64,000 bases of DNA from Muribaculaceae bacterium (GTDB taxonomy: Bacteria; Bacteroidota; Bacteroidia; Bacteroidales; Muribaculaceae), in assembly GCA_017547845.1 (NCBI GenBank), contig JAFYNZ010000061.1, positions 1 through 64,000 of the forward strand. The letters run 5' to 3'. The notes beneath the pieces are model-generated. The model did no database searches. It was not told where the DNA came from and saw only the letters and a list, made by a program, of their open reading frames with translations. The translations under genes and the position numbers were made by a program. Shown here one piece after another: positions 17,693-25,623 of the stretch (within the stretch, counting starts at the first letter, position 1; each line of letters begins with the position of its first letter).

Positions 17693-20281
17693 ATGAACTT
17701 TAATAACTTTACAATCAAGTCACAAGAAATCGTTCAAAAGGCTATCGAACTGACTCGAAACGGAGGACAGCAACAAATTACTCCTTTGCACCTGCTAAAG
17801 GCTCTATGCATAGAAAGTGAGTCAATCATCAATTTCATACTTCAAAAGTGTGGAGCAACCATTTCTACCATTTCTGCTCAAATTGATCATCAACTCGCCA
17901 TGCTACCCAAAGTGAGTGGTGGAGAAGTCTTCCTAAGCAAAGAGAGCAACGATGCTCTACAAAAAAGTGTCGAATGCTCCAAGAAACAAGGTGATGAATA
18001 TGTCTCAGCAGAAATGCTGCTAATGGGTATATTTCTTTCATCATCGGCTGCTGCCCAAATTCTCAAGGATAAAGGTGTCACTATCAAGATGATAGAAGCT
18101 GCTATCTTAGAACTACGACAAGGCAACAAGGTCACTGCTCAAAGTGCAGAAGAGACATATCAAGCTCTCAGCAAATATGCTGTAAACCTTAACGATAGTG
18201 CTCGTAATGGCAAACTCGACCCGGTCATCGGCCGTGATGACGAAATCAGACGAGTACTCCAAATTCTAAGTCGACGCACCAAAAATAATCCAATGCTTGT
18301 CGGAGAGCCGGGCACAGGTAAAACGGCTATTGCCGAAGGTCTCGCTCATCGCATTATCCGTGGTGATGTGCCAGAGAATCTGAAGACGAAACAAATATAT
18401 TCATTGGATATGGGAGCATTGATTGCCGGTGCAAAATACAAAGGTGAGTTTGAAGAACGCCTAAAAGCAGTGGTGAACGAAGTGACCAAAAGCAATGGTG
18501 AGATTATTCTCTTCATTGACGAGATTCACACACTCGTCGGAGCCGGCAAAAGCGATGGCGCAATGGACGCAGCCAATATCCTCAAGCCTGCACTTGCTCG
18601 TGGCGAATTGCGTTCGATCGGTGCAACGACATTGGACGAGTATCAGAAATATTTTGAGAAGGACAAAGCATTGGAACGTCGTTTTCAAAAGGTGATGGTC
18701 GATGAGCCCGATGAAGCAGCTTCCATCTCGATACTCCGTGGTCTGAAAGAGCGTTACGAAAACCATCATAAAGTGAGAATTAAAGATGAGGCAATCATCT
18801 CTGCAGTGCAATTGTCCGAACGATATATTACAGATAGATTCTTGCCAGACAAGGCTATCGACCTCATTGACGAAGCGGCATCGAAGTTGCGCTTGGAAAT
18901 GGACTCAATGCCTCAAGTAATTGATGAGACTTCGCGTAAAATAGCACAACTTGAAATCGAACGCGAAGCAATCAAACGTGAGGGTGACAATCAGACATTA
19001 CACAAAATAGACAAGGAACTTGCCGAGCTTCAAGAGTCAAAAAATTCGTTGATGGCCAAGTGGAAAGCTGAGAAACAAGAAATCAATAAGATTCAGCAGA
19101 ATAAGATTGATATAGAGCAACTCAACTACGAAGCCACACGAGCAGAACGCGAAGGAGACTATGCCAAGGTGGCAGAAATCAGATACTCCAAAATCCGACA
19201 AAAAGAGAACGAGAATGAAGTAATTCAAGAGCGCCTCAAGGACTTGCAAGGTGATGGAGGACTGATTAAAGAGGAGGTTAATGCTGAAGACATTGCCGAA
19301 ATTGTATCTCGATGGACCGGCATACCTGTTCAGAAGATGGCTCAATCTGAGCGACACAAACTGCTCCACCTTGAAGAAGAACTGCACAAGAGAGTCGTAG
19401 GTCAAGACGATGCCATACAAGCGGTGTCAGATGCTGTCAGAAGATCACGCGCAGGACTCAATGATCCGCGCAAACCTATCGGATCGTTTATCTTCCTCGG
19501 CACAACAGGTGTAGGCAAAACCGAACTTGCCAAAGCGTTGGCAGAATATCTTTTTGACAACGACGATATGCTCACTCGAATTGACATGAGCGAGTATCAA
19601 GAGAAGCATTCGGTGTCTCGACTCGTCGGTGCTCCTCCGGGATATATCGGTTACGAAGAAGGTGGACAACTGACTGAAGCAGTCAGACGCAAGCCCTATA
19701 GCGTCGTTCTTTTTGACGAAATCGAGAAAGCACACCCCGATGTGTTCAATATCTTGCTTCAGGTGCTCGATGATGGTCGACTGACCGACAACAAAGGTCG
19801 CTTTGTCAACTTCAAAAACACCATCATCATCTTGACATCCAACATGGGTTCGCACTTGATACGCGAAAACTTCGCTCGCCTCAACGATGAAAACCACGAC
19901 GAAGTAGTCGAAACGACCAAAAACGATGTATTGGAATTGCTAAAAGAAAATGTGCGTCCCGAATTTCTCAATCGAATTGACGAGGTGATAATGTTCACAC
20001 CTCTAAATAAAGATGAGATAAGAAGCATCATCGGTCTTCAACTCGACAATATCAAACGAATGTTGGCTGCAAACGACATGAGCATGAGAGTCACCGACAA
20101 AGCTGTCGACTACATCTGCGATAAAGGATATGACACCGAATTCGGTGCTCGCCCGGTGAAACGCACCATCCACCGATTGATACTCAATCAGCTCTCAAAA
20201 GAGATTATCGCGCAAAACATCGACAAAAACAGTCCGATAATAATCGATGCAGATGAAAACGGTCTAAAATTCAGCAACTAA
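17693..20281 (+). CDS. clpB: ATP-dependent chaperone ClpB
   Basis: 862 aa from the ATG at 17693 ([15 protein letters not shown]). It is the cytoplasmic disaggregase that works with DnaK. The order is complete: N-terminal Clp repeat domain (about 1-145), first AAA+ module with Walker A GEPGTGKT (about 205-212) and Walker [12 protein letters not shown], coiled-coil middle domain (about 400-530, rich in Glu/Lys), second AAA+ module with [10 protein letters not shown] and [14 protein letters not shown], and the C-terminal substrate domain. The SRWTGIPV linker motif is present. Length and motifs are normal for the family. It stands alone, with a strong terminator after it at 20307-20344. Confidence 0.97.
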   Translation: MNFNNFTIKSQEIVQKAIELTRNGGQQQITPLHLLKALCIESESIINFILQKCGATISTISAQIDHQLAMLPKVSGGEVFLSKESNDALQKSVECSKKQGDEYVSAEMLLMGIFLSSSAAAQILKDKGVTIKMIEAAILELRQGNKVTAQSAEETYQALSKYAVNLNDSARNGKLDPVIGRDDEIRRVLQILSRRTKNNPMLVGEPGTGKTAIAEGLAHRIIRGDVPENLKTKQIYSLDMGALIAGAKYKGEFEERLKAVVNEVTKSNGEIILFIDEIHTLVGAGKSDGAMDAANILKPALARGELRSIGATTLDEYQKYFEKDKALERRFQKVMVDEPDEAASISILRGLKERYENHHKVRIKDEAIISAVQLSERYITDRFLPDKAIDLIDEAASKLRLEMDSMPQVIDETSRKIAQLEIEREAIKREGDNQTLHKIDKELAELQESKNSLMAKWKAEKQEINKIQQNKIDIEQLNYEATRAEREGDYAKVAEIRYSKIRQKENENEVIQERLKDLQGDGGLIKEEVNAEDIAEIVSRWTGIPVQKMAQSERHKLLHLEEELHKRVVGQDDAIQAVSDAVRRSRAGLNDPRKPIGSFIFLGTTGVGKTELAKALAEYLFDNDDMLTRIDMSEYQEKHSVSRLVGAPPGYIGYEEGGQLTEAVRRKPYSVVLFDEIEKAHPDVFNILLQVLDDGRLTDNKGRFVNFKNTIIILTSNMGSHLIRENFARLNDENHDEVVETTKNDVLELLKENVRPEFLNRIDEVIMFTPLNKDEIRSIIGLQLDNIKRMLAANDMSMRVTDKAVDYICDKGYDTEFGARPVKRTIHRLILNQLSKEIIAQNIDKNSPIIIDADENGLKFSN

Positions 20282-20306
20282 AATAGAGTATCTATTTCAC
20301 TCATAA

Positions 20307-20344
20307 AGGCGATAGGCGGCAATGGCTTATCGCCTCATTTTTTG
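20307..20344 (+). terminator. clpB terminator
   Basis: Arms AGGCGATA/TATCGCCT followed by CATTTTTTG: a classical intrinsic terminator. Confidence 0.85.
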
Positions 20345-20364
20345 CGACAAATCAATTTATTACA

Positions 20365-20396
20365 TTTGCATTTTAGTGAATATTGCACTAACTTTG
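20365..20396 (+). promoter_or_regulatory. Promoter of the Crp/Fnr-family gene
   Basis: -33 TTTG (20365-20368) and -7 TAACTTTG (20389-20396), spacing 20, about 45 bases before the ATG. One of the best consensus promoters in the window. Confidence 0.7.
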
Positions 20397-20441
20397 CAGT
20401 AAATTTATAGGACATAAAAGACAAGCATAAAGACAGATACG

Positions 20442-21143
20442 ATGGCTACAATGTACGAAACTATAATGAGTCTCCCGCTGTTCAAAGGAATCAGCAGACA
20501 ACAAGTGTCGACTTTTTTAGAGAAGACGCACGTGCAATTCATAAATTACAATCCGGGAGAACGCATCGTTTCGGTCGGTGATGCTTGTACTCATATCAGA
20601 TATATCATATCGGGTGAAGTCGGTGTGACAAGCAACAATTATTCTGGCAACTTAGTAATAGAGGAAAAACGCTCGACAGGCACGGTGTTGGCTCCCGAAT
20701 ATTTGTTTGGCATGGATAGAAGCTACCCGTTTGATGTAGTTGCAGCCGGAAATGTGAGCGTAATGCAATTTAGCAAAGAGCAATACCTCGCGCTTCTACA
20801 GTCGGACTCTATCTACATGATTAACTATCTGAACTATCTCTCCTATCACTCTCAGCGTCCTATCAATGCCATCAAGCTCATGGGCGACGGCTCGTTTGAA
20901 TCTCAATTAGCATTGTGGGTAATGTCGCTCACCGACGCACGAAGCCAAAGCATACGTATCAAATGTACTCGCGACAATCTGCTACAGATGACTCACGTCA
21001 AACTTGACGAACTATTGACATCACTTGCAGAAATGAAATCTCAGCAACTAATCGACTTCACCGACGATGAGATCAATATCCAGTCACGACACATGCTGCT
21101 TGATTATGTGACAAACAAATTGGAGCAAAACATCGACAATTAA
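20442..21143 (+). CDS. Crp/Fnr-family transcriptional regulator
   Basis: 233 aa. The N-terminal cyclic-nucleotide-binding-type beta-roll (about 10-125) begins LFKGISRQQVSTFLEKTHV and includes the GERIVSVGDACTHIRYIISGEVGV turn. A dimerisation helix (about 130-150) follows, then a C-terminal winged-helix region (about 165-225). The residues that bind cAMP phosphate in Crp are not evident, and there is no cysteine cluster for an Fnr-type Fe-S centre, so the signal is unknown. It has its own promoter and is monocistronic. A TTAGGTCG/CGACCTAA inverted repeat lies 58 bases after the stop, before the next promoter. Confidence 0.82.
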   Translation: MATMYETIMSLPLFKGISRQQVSTFLEKTHVQFINYNPGERIVSVGDACTHIRYIISGEVGVTSNNYSGNLVIEEKRSTGTVLAPEYLFGMDRSYPFDVVAAGNVSVMQFSKEQYLALLQSDSIYMINYLNYLSYHSQRPINAIKLMGDGSFESQLALWVMSLTDARSQSIRIKCTRDNLLQMTHVKLDELLTSLAEMKSQQLIDFTDDEINIQSRHMLLDYVTNKLEQNIDN

Positions 21144-21201
21144 TACTACACCCCATCTTGCACTTGGCAAACGCAGAGGATAACCATTATTGAAATGCTA
21201 A

Positions 21202-21231
21202 TTAGGTCGGTGTGAATTTTTTTCGACCTAA
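21202..21231. repeat. TTAGGTCG inverted repeat abutting the -33 box of the YrdC gene
   Basis: Eight-base arms TTAGGTCG (21202-21209) and CGACCTAA (21224-21231) separated by 14 bases that include a T-run. It lies just upstream of the -33 TTTG of the next gene. It could end the Crp/Fnr transcript or be a protein-binding site; the T-run in the loop argues against a standard terminator. Confidence 0.45.
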
Positions 21232-21232
21232 A

Positions 21233-21264
21233 TTTGTAATTGTCAATCAATTAGTGTAACTTTG
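21233..21264 (+). promoter_or_regulatory. Promoter of the YrdC/Sua5-type gene
   Basis: -33 TTTG (21233-21236) and -7 TAACTTTG (21257-21264), spacing 20; the ATG at 21285 follows about 20 bases later. Confidence 0.65.
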
Positions 21265-21284
21265 CCATAAATAACTGATTAGTG

Positions 21285-21887
21285 ATGAAGATAATAAAGG
21301 TCTGGAACGACAATCCTTCGGATCGTCAACTACAAGAGATAGTAAACGAATTGGAGATGGGATCCATTATGATTTATCCCACCGACACCCTCTATGCCAT
21401 CGGATGTGATGCTCTCAATGTCAAAGCGATTGATCGCATTTGCAAGCTGAAAGGAATTAACCCGGACAAGACCAATCTCTCTATCATCTGCTCTGACCTA
21501 TCGCAAGTGTCAGAATATGCTCGTTACGACAATCAGTCGTTTCGCTTACTTAAAGACAACACACCCGGACCATTTACTTTCCTATTGAAGTCAACATCTT
21601 CGCTACCGAAAGCGTTTAAAGGACGCAAGATAGTCGGAGTGCGAATTCCCGATTGTGCAACAATCCGTGCAATCGTTGATTTGCTGGGACGTCCTATTCT
21701 CACCACAACGATTGAGTATACAGATGATGACTACGCAATCAATGTGGATCTGATAGCTGAAGCATACGACAACAAAGTCGACTTCATAATCGATGGAGGA
21801 GATGGTGACACCGAGCCTTCGACAGTGATAGATTGCACCCTTGATGACCCAGAAATTGTCAGAGAAGGCAAAGGAAAATTAAAATAA
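21285..21887 (+). CDS. L-threonylcarbamoyladenylate synthase (Sua5/YciO/YrdC family)
   Basis: 200 aa from the ATG at 21285 (a GTG directly before it is also in frame). The YrdC-type fold is shown by MIYPTDTLYAIGCDALN (about 25-45), the KLKGINPDKTNLSIIC nucleotide-binding segment, TPGPFTFLLKS, and VGVRIPDCATIRAIVDLLGRP. These enzymes make threonylcarbamoyl-AMP from threonine, bicarbonate and ATP for the t6A modification at tRNA position 37. The protein lacks the extra C-terminal Sua5 domain, so it is TsaC/YciO-sized. YciO-like paralogues have weaker activity and cannot be excluded. The gene has its own promoter. Confidence 0.85.
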   Translation: MKIIKVWNDNPSDRQLQEIVNELEMGSIMIYPTDTLYAIGCDALNVKAIDRICKLKGINPDKTNLSIICSDLSQVSEYARYDNQSFRLLKDNTPGPFTFLLKSTSSLPKAFKGRKIVGVRIPDCATIRAIVDLLGRPILTTTIEYTDDDYAINVDLIAEAYDNKVDFIIDGGDGDTEPSTVIDCTLDDPEIVREGKGKLK

Positions 21888-21925
21888 TCAATCGTTGGAA
21901 ATAAAATCTTAGAAATAATAGTAGG

Positions 21926-21947
21926 ATTATGGATTTTTTTCTGTAAT
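21926..21947. promoter_or_regulatory. Inverted-repeat motif over the mdh -7 box, shared with fabD
   Basis: 22-base element: arm ATTATGG, then A and seven T, then arm CTGTAAT. It matches the fabD upstream element (49583-49604) at 20 of 22 positions; the two differences fall at symmetric positions in the arms. It overlaps the mdh -7 TAATTTTG. A regulator-binding site is possible; no factor is known. Confidence 0.4.
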
Positions 21948-21951
21948 TTTG
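21944..21951 (+). promoter_or_regulatory. -7 box of mdh
   Basis: TAATTTTG, 39 bases before the ATG. No clear -33 box. The box is partly covered by the inverted-repeat motif. Confidence 0.5.
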
Positions 21952-21990
21952 CCAAACGAATAAAACCATTTTAAATTTAATCATAAGAAT

Positions 21991-22920
21991 ATGTCAAAAG
22001 TAACAGTTGTAGGCGCAGGTAATGTAGGCGCAACAGCAGCAAACGTACTCGCATTGCGCGAAGTTGCTGATGAAGTAGTAATGATCGACATCAAAGAAGG
22101 TGTATCTGAAGGTAAGGCTATGGATATGATGCAAACTGCTAACCTTCTCGATATGAACACTCGCATTATCGGTGTAACAAACAATTACGAAGCAACAGCT
22201 AATAGCGACGTTGTTATCATCACTTCTGGTATTCCACGTAAGCCGGGTATGACTCGCGAAGAACTTATCGGTGTAAATGCAGGTATCGTTAAGCAAGTGA
22301 CTGAAAGCGTTCTTAAGCACAGCCCTAACGCTATCATCGTGTGTGTATCAAACCCAATGGACACAATGACATACCTCATCCACAAAATCGCAGGTATCGC
22401 AAAGAATCGTATCATCGGTATGGGTGGCGCACTCGACAGCAGCCGTTTCAAATACTATCTCAGCCAAGCACTCGATGTTAATCCTAACGAAGTTGAAGGT
22501 TTCGTAATCGGTGGTCACGGCGACACTACAATGATTCCAATGAAGCGTTTCGCTTCTTATCGTGGTATCCCAGTATCTTCACTTCTTGATGCTGAAACAC
22601 TCGACAAGGTAGTAGCTGACACAATGGTCGGTGGTGCTACATTGACTAAGCACCTCGGCACTTCTGCTTGGTACGCTCCAGGTGCTGCAGCAGCTGAAGT
22701 AGCAGAAGCTATCATCCACGACCAAAAGTGCATGATTCCTTGCTCTTGCCTCCTCGAAGGTGAATACGGCGAAAAGGATCTCTGCATCGGTGTTCCATGT
22801 ATCCTCGGCAAGAACGGTATCGAAAGAATCATCGAACTTGACCTCAACGAAGAAGAAAAAGAACTCTTCGCTAAGAGTGCAGCAGCTGTTCACGGCACAA
22901 ACGCAGCTCTCCCTTGCTAA
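21991..22920 (+). CDS. mdh: Malate dehydrogenase
   Basis: 309 aa, cytoplasmic. Rossmann NAD-binding start VTVVGAGNVGATAANVLA, acidic residue after the second strand (VVMIDIKEG) typical of NAD preference, substrate-binding arginines in SGIPRKPGMTREELIGVN, catalytic Asp in the middle helix, and catalytic His in FVIGGHGDTTMIP. It interconverts malate and oxaloacetate and in anaerobic Bacteroidales usually works in the reductive branch to succinate. The length fits the LDH-like bacterial MDH group. Codon use is strongly biased (GGT, CGT, CTC), suggesting high expression. A clear terminator follows. Confidence 0.95.
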   Translation: MSKVTVVGAGNVGATAANVLALREVADEVVMIDIKEGVSEGKAMDMMQTANLLDMNTRIIGVTNNYEATANSDVVIITSGIPRKPGMTREELIGVNAGIVKQVTESVLKHSPNAIIVCVSNPMDTMTYLIHKIAGIAKNRIIGMGGALDSSRFKYYLSQALDVNPNEVEGFVIGGHGDTTMIPMKRFASYRGIPVSSLLDAETLDKVVADTMVGGATLTKHLGTSAWYAPGAAAAEVAEAIIHDQKCMIPCSCLLEGEYGEKDLCIGVPCILGKNGIERIIELDLNEEEKELFAKSAAAVHGTNAALPC

Positions 22921-22948
22921 TTAAAGCAACACTTTAACAACTAAATAT

Positions 22949-22983
22949 AACCCGGTGGGTCACAGATGTCCTACCGGGTTTTA
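22949..22983 (+). terminator. mdh terminator
   Basis: Arms AACCCGGT/ACCGGGTT followed by TTATAT; it separates mdh from the thioredoxin-mtnN-luxS cluster. Confidence 0.8.
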
Positions 22984-22997
22984 TATAAAATAGCAAT

Positions 22998-23426
22998 ATG
23001 AAGAAAATTATTCTTGCAATTCTATCGCTTGTAGTATTGGTGGCATGCAACAACAAGCAATCGGAATCCACACAAGCAGCAACAGAGACTAAGACTATCG
23101 AAACAGCCCAGGTAGAAGCCGGTCTTCCTACTGTGCTCGATTTTTCGGCTACATGGTGTCCTCCATGCCAACAATTTAAGCCTATCTTCGAAGAAGTTAA
23201 AGAGAAATACGATGGTCAAGTAGATATGAAAACTATCGATGTCGATCAGAATCGCGAACTTGCAGAAAAGTACAACATATCATCAATTCCTGCCATCATC
23301 TTCCTTGATGCTGACGGAAAAGAGATCGACAGAAATGTTGGATTTATGGATAAAGAAACCCTTGAAGAATCTATCCATATCAACTTTAATATCAAAAAGA
23401 TAGAAGACAACAATCAACCACAATAA
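22998..23426 (+). CDS. Thioredoxin-fold lipoprotein
   Basis: 142 aa. A type II signal peptide with lipobox VLVAC (Cys 17), a Thr/Glu-rich linker (about 18-40), then a thioredoxin domain with active site WCPPC (Cys 54 and 57), the SSIPAIIFLDADGKE cis-Pro region and a typical C-terminal helix. It probably sits on the periplasmic side of a membrane as a thiol-disulfide oxidoreductase. It begins 15 bases after the mdh terminator and 4 bases separate it from mtnN, so it leads a four-gene operon with mtnN, luxS and a transporter. No separate promoter box was found after the mdh terminator, so partial read-through is possible. Confidence 0.9.
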   Translation: MKKIILAILSLVVLVACNNKQSESTQAATETKTIETAQVEAGLPTVLDFSATWCPPCQQFKPIFEEVKEKYDGQVDMKTIDVDQNRELAEKYNISSIPAIIFLDADGKEIDRNVGFMDKETLEESIHINFNIKKIEDNNQPQ

Positions 23427-23430
23427 AAAT

Positions 23431-24114
23431 ATGAAAATCGGCATAATCGTTGCAATGGAGAAAGAGCTGAAATTGCTCTTGCCCCTCATCTCCGACAAGA
23501 AAGAAGAGTGTCACAATAATTTTGCATTCACATCTGGACAAATAGGTCAGCATGACATCATAGCGATGCAGTGTGGTATCGGCAAAGTCAATTCTGCAAT
23601 CGGCACACTCACAATGCTTGACAACTATCATCCTGAAATCGTAATTAACACGGGGGTTGCCGGAGGTGCAGACGCTTCAATGCATGTGCTCGATCTTCTC
23701 ATCTCGACAGGTATCTCCTACCACGATGTGTGGTGTGGTCCAGGCACTGAATATGGCGCAGCCTATGGGTTTCCGGCAGAACTACCTGTCGACAAGAGAA
23801 TTGTCGAAATCGCAAAACAGACTGTGACAGGCGAAAATGTGAAATACGGACTAATTTGCTCAGGCGATAAATTCATCACAACCGAAGCTGAAATCTCAGA
23901 AATAAAATCCCATTTCCCATCAGCACTTGCTGTCGATATGGAATCTGCCTCTATCGCACAAGTGTGCCACATGAGAAACACTCCGGTCAATATCATCAGA
24001 GTCATCAGCGACACTCCGGGACAAGAGGAAAACATCTCACAATACGAGAACTTCTGGACAGATGCCCCTGCTGAAACATTTAAGGCTCTTACAGAAATCC
24101 TAAAAGCACTATAA
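23431..24114 (+). CDS. mtnN: 5'-methylthioadenosine/S-adenosylhomocysteine nucleosidase
   Basis: 227 aa. It cleaves the glycosidic bond of SAH and MTA, giving S-ribosylhomocysteine for LuxS. The N-terminus MKIGIIVAMEKELKLL carries the catalytic Glu 12, and VDMESASIAQV (about 170-180) with VISDTPG (Asp about 195) carry the ribose- and base-binding residues of the Pfs family. Length is normal. It is followed after 2 bases by luxS, making the two-step SAH recycling route contiguous. Confidence 0.95.
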   Translation: MKIGIIVAMEKELKLLLPLISDKKEECHNNFAFTSGQIGQHDIIAMQCGIGKVNSAIGTLTMLDNYHPEIVINTGVAGGADASMHVLDLLISTGISYHDVWCGPGTEYGAAYGFPAELPVDKRIVEIAKQTVTGENVKYGLICSGDKFITTEAEISEIKSHFPSALAVDMESASIAQVCHMRNTPVNIIRVISDTPGQEENISQYENFWTDAPAETFKALTEILKAL

Positions 24115-24116
24115 TC

Positions 24117-24593
24117 ATGAAGAAAATTCCAAGCTTTACCATTGATCACCTCCGCCTCTTTCCAGGCATCTATGTCAGCCGTAAAGATGTGACACCTTCG
24201 GGCGATGTATTGACAACGTTTGACGTCAGAATGACTGCTCCAAATAGAGAGCCTGCGTTATCAGTATCAGCACTTCACACTATCGAACACCTTGCGGCAA
24301 CATTCCTACGCAACAATGAGCAATGGAAAGAACGAGTAGTCTATTGGGGTCCAATGGGCTGTTGCACAGGCAACTATCTCATTCTCCAAGGAGACCTTGA
24401 AAGCACAGAGATACATCAATTGATCATCGACACATTCGAATTTGTAAGTGAATACGAAGGAGAAGTGCCTGGAGCAAACGCCAAAGATTGTGGCAACTAT
24501 CTATTGATGAATCTTCCTGAAGCACGATATGTGGCTCAGAGATATCTATCTGTGTTGAAAAGCGATGAATGTCGCTTCGTTTATCCAGACTGA
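24117..24593 (+). CDS. luxS: S-ribosylhomocysteine lyase LuxS
   Basis: 158 aa. Converts S-ribosylhomocysteine to homocysteine and DPD, the precursor of autoinducer AI-2. The metal ligands and base are visible: His 54, Glu 57 and His 58 in HTIEHL, and Cys 125 in DCGNY. The catalytic cysteine is in PMGC (Cys 82). The residue after it, often Arg or Gln in other LuxS proteins, is Cys here (GCCTG). Length is normal. It overlaps neither neighbour but sits 2 bases after mtnN and 9 bases before a BASS-type transporter. Confidence 0.95.
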   Translation: MKKIPSFTIDHLRLFPGIYVSRKDVTPSGDVLTTFDVRMTAPNREPALSVSALHTIEHLAATFLRNNEQWKERVVYWGPMGCCTGNYLILQGDLESTEIHQLIIDTFEFVSEYEGEVPGANAKDCGNYLLMNLPEARYVAQRYLSVLKSDECRFVYPD

Positions 24594-24602
24594 TTTTCTG
24601 AT

Positions 24603-25493
24603 ATGCGTCAACGAATCAAGAGCTTAATGCTCCCGATAGCGATATTAGGTGGGGTGGTCTTTCACAAATGGATTGACTATCTCACTCCCCTATCTATGTG
24701 CTTAATCTTTTGTATGTTGACGATTACCTATTGCCGCATCAAGCCGTCAGATTTACGACTCAAAAAATATCATTGGATTCTGCTTGGTGTGCAACTTCTG
24801 TTATCTGCAATCACTTACTTTGCAATATTACCATTCAACCCAATAGTTGCAAGCGGAGTATTTATCTGCGTATTTATCCCGACAGCTACTGCCGCACCGG
24901 TAGTTACGCGTATGCTGGGCGGAGATGTGACTGCAGTCGCTATTTACTCGCTTCTATGCAACATTGTTGTCGCATTGATAGCTCCGATAATACTTGCAGC
25001 CATCGGCGAACACCCTGAAATGAACTTTCTTGAGTCGCTTCTCTATATATGCAAGAAAGTCATTCCTCTATTAATTTGTCCTATGCTCATTGCATTCGTG
25101 ATGCGTAAACTGACACCTAAAACCCACAACTTCCTTGCCAATCACCAATCGGCCTCATTCTATTTGTGGGCAATTGCATTGTTTATCGTCATTGGCAGTT
25201 CAGTAAGCTTTGTCATCAAACGCTTCACATGGGAAATTGCGCCGATTCTCATCGGTCTGACGATTGGTTCGCTTGTCGTATGCGTAATCCAATTTTATAT
25301 AGGTAAAAAATTGGGCAAAAAATATGGAGAACCGATATCAGGTGCACAAAGTTTTGCACAAAAAAACACCATCCTTGCGATTTGGATGTGTCTGACTTAT
25401 CTTAATCCTCTTAGTTCAATCGGACCTGCCACCTACATGGCATGGCACAATCTTTTCAACTCCTGGCAGATAATGCGTCAAAAGCAAAATTAA
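24603..25493 (+). CDS. Bile acid:sodium symporter-superfamily (BASS-like) transporter
   Basis: 296 aa with about nine to ten hydrophobic segments and no signal peptide. FIPTATAAPVVTRMLGGDVTAVAIYSL contains the paired, broken-helix pattern of the BASS fold, and SAQSFAQKNTILAIWMC is a second crossing region. BASS members carry organic anions with sodium. The substrate is unknown. Its position 9 bases after luxS suggests a link with the methyl cycle, for example moving homocysteine, methionine-like compounds or DPD, but this is inference from neighbourhood only. It is the last gene of the operon; no strong terminator follows. Confidence 0.8.
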   Translation: MRQRIKSLMLPIAILGGVVFHKWIDYLTPLSMCLIFCMLTITYCRIKPSDLRLKKYHWILLGVQLLLSAITYFAILPFNPIVASGVFICVFIPTATAAPVVTRMLGGDVTAVAIYSLLCNIVVALIAPIILAAIGEHPEMNFLESLLYICKKVIPLLICPMLIAFVMRKLTPKTHNFLANHQSASFYLWAIALFIVIGSSVSFVIKRFTWEIAPILIGLTIGSLVVCVIQFYIGKKLGKKYGEPISGAQSFAQKNTILAIWMCLTYLNPLSSIGPATYMAWHNLFNSWQIMRQKQN

Positions 25494-25534
25494 CTTTTAA
25501 CGCGTTCCGATTAGGATTTTTAAGACTTTTTTAC

Positions 25535-25542
25535 TAATTTTG
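25535..25542 (+). promoter_or_regulatory. -7 box of the SusC/SusD unit
   Basis: TAATTTTG, 82 bases before the susC ATG. No clear -33 partner, as often seen at activator-dependent nutrient loci. Confidence 0.5.
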
Positions 25543-25553
25543 CAGTCATAAAT

Positions 25554-25582
25554 GGTTTAGTGTCATCATTTTACACTAAATC
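25554..25582 (+). promoter_or_regulatory. Leader hairpin upstream of susC
   Basis: Arms TTTAGTGT (25556-25563) and ACACTAAA (25573-25580), extended by two more pairs, with a 9-base loop. It forms near the 5' end of the predicted transcript, about 42 bases before the ATG. A T-run is absent, so it may affect RNA stability or regulation rather than termination. Confidence 0.5.
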
Positions 25583-25623
25583 AAGAGTTCTTTACATGCT
25601 TTATTAATTTAATTAACCTATTC

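Noticed and set aside
22946-22997. Hairpin before the thioredoxin lipoprotein as a riboswitch for the luxS operon
   Set aside because: It is a simple GC stem with a T-rich flank directly after mdh, best read as the mdh terminator.
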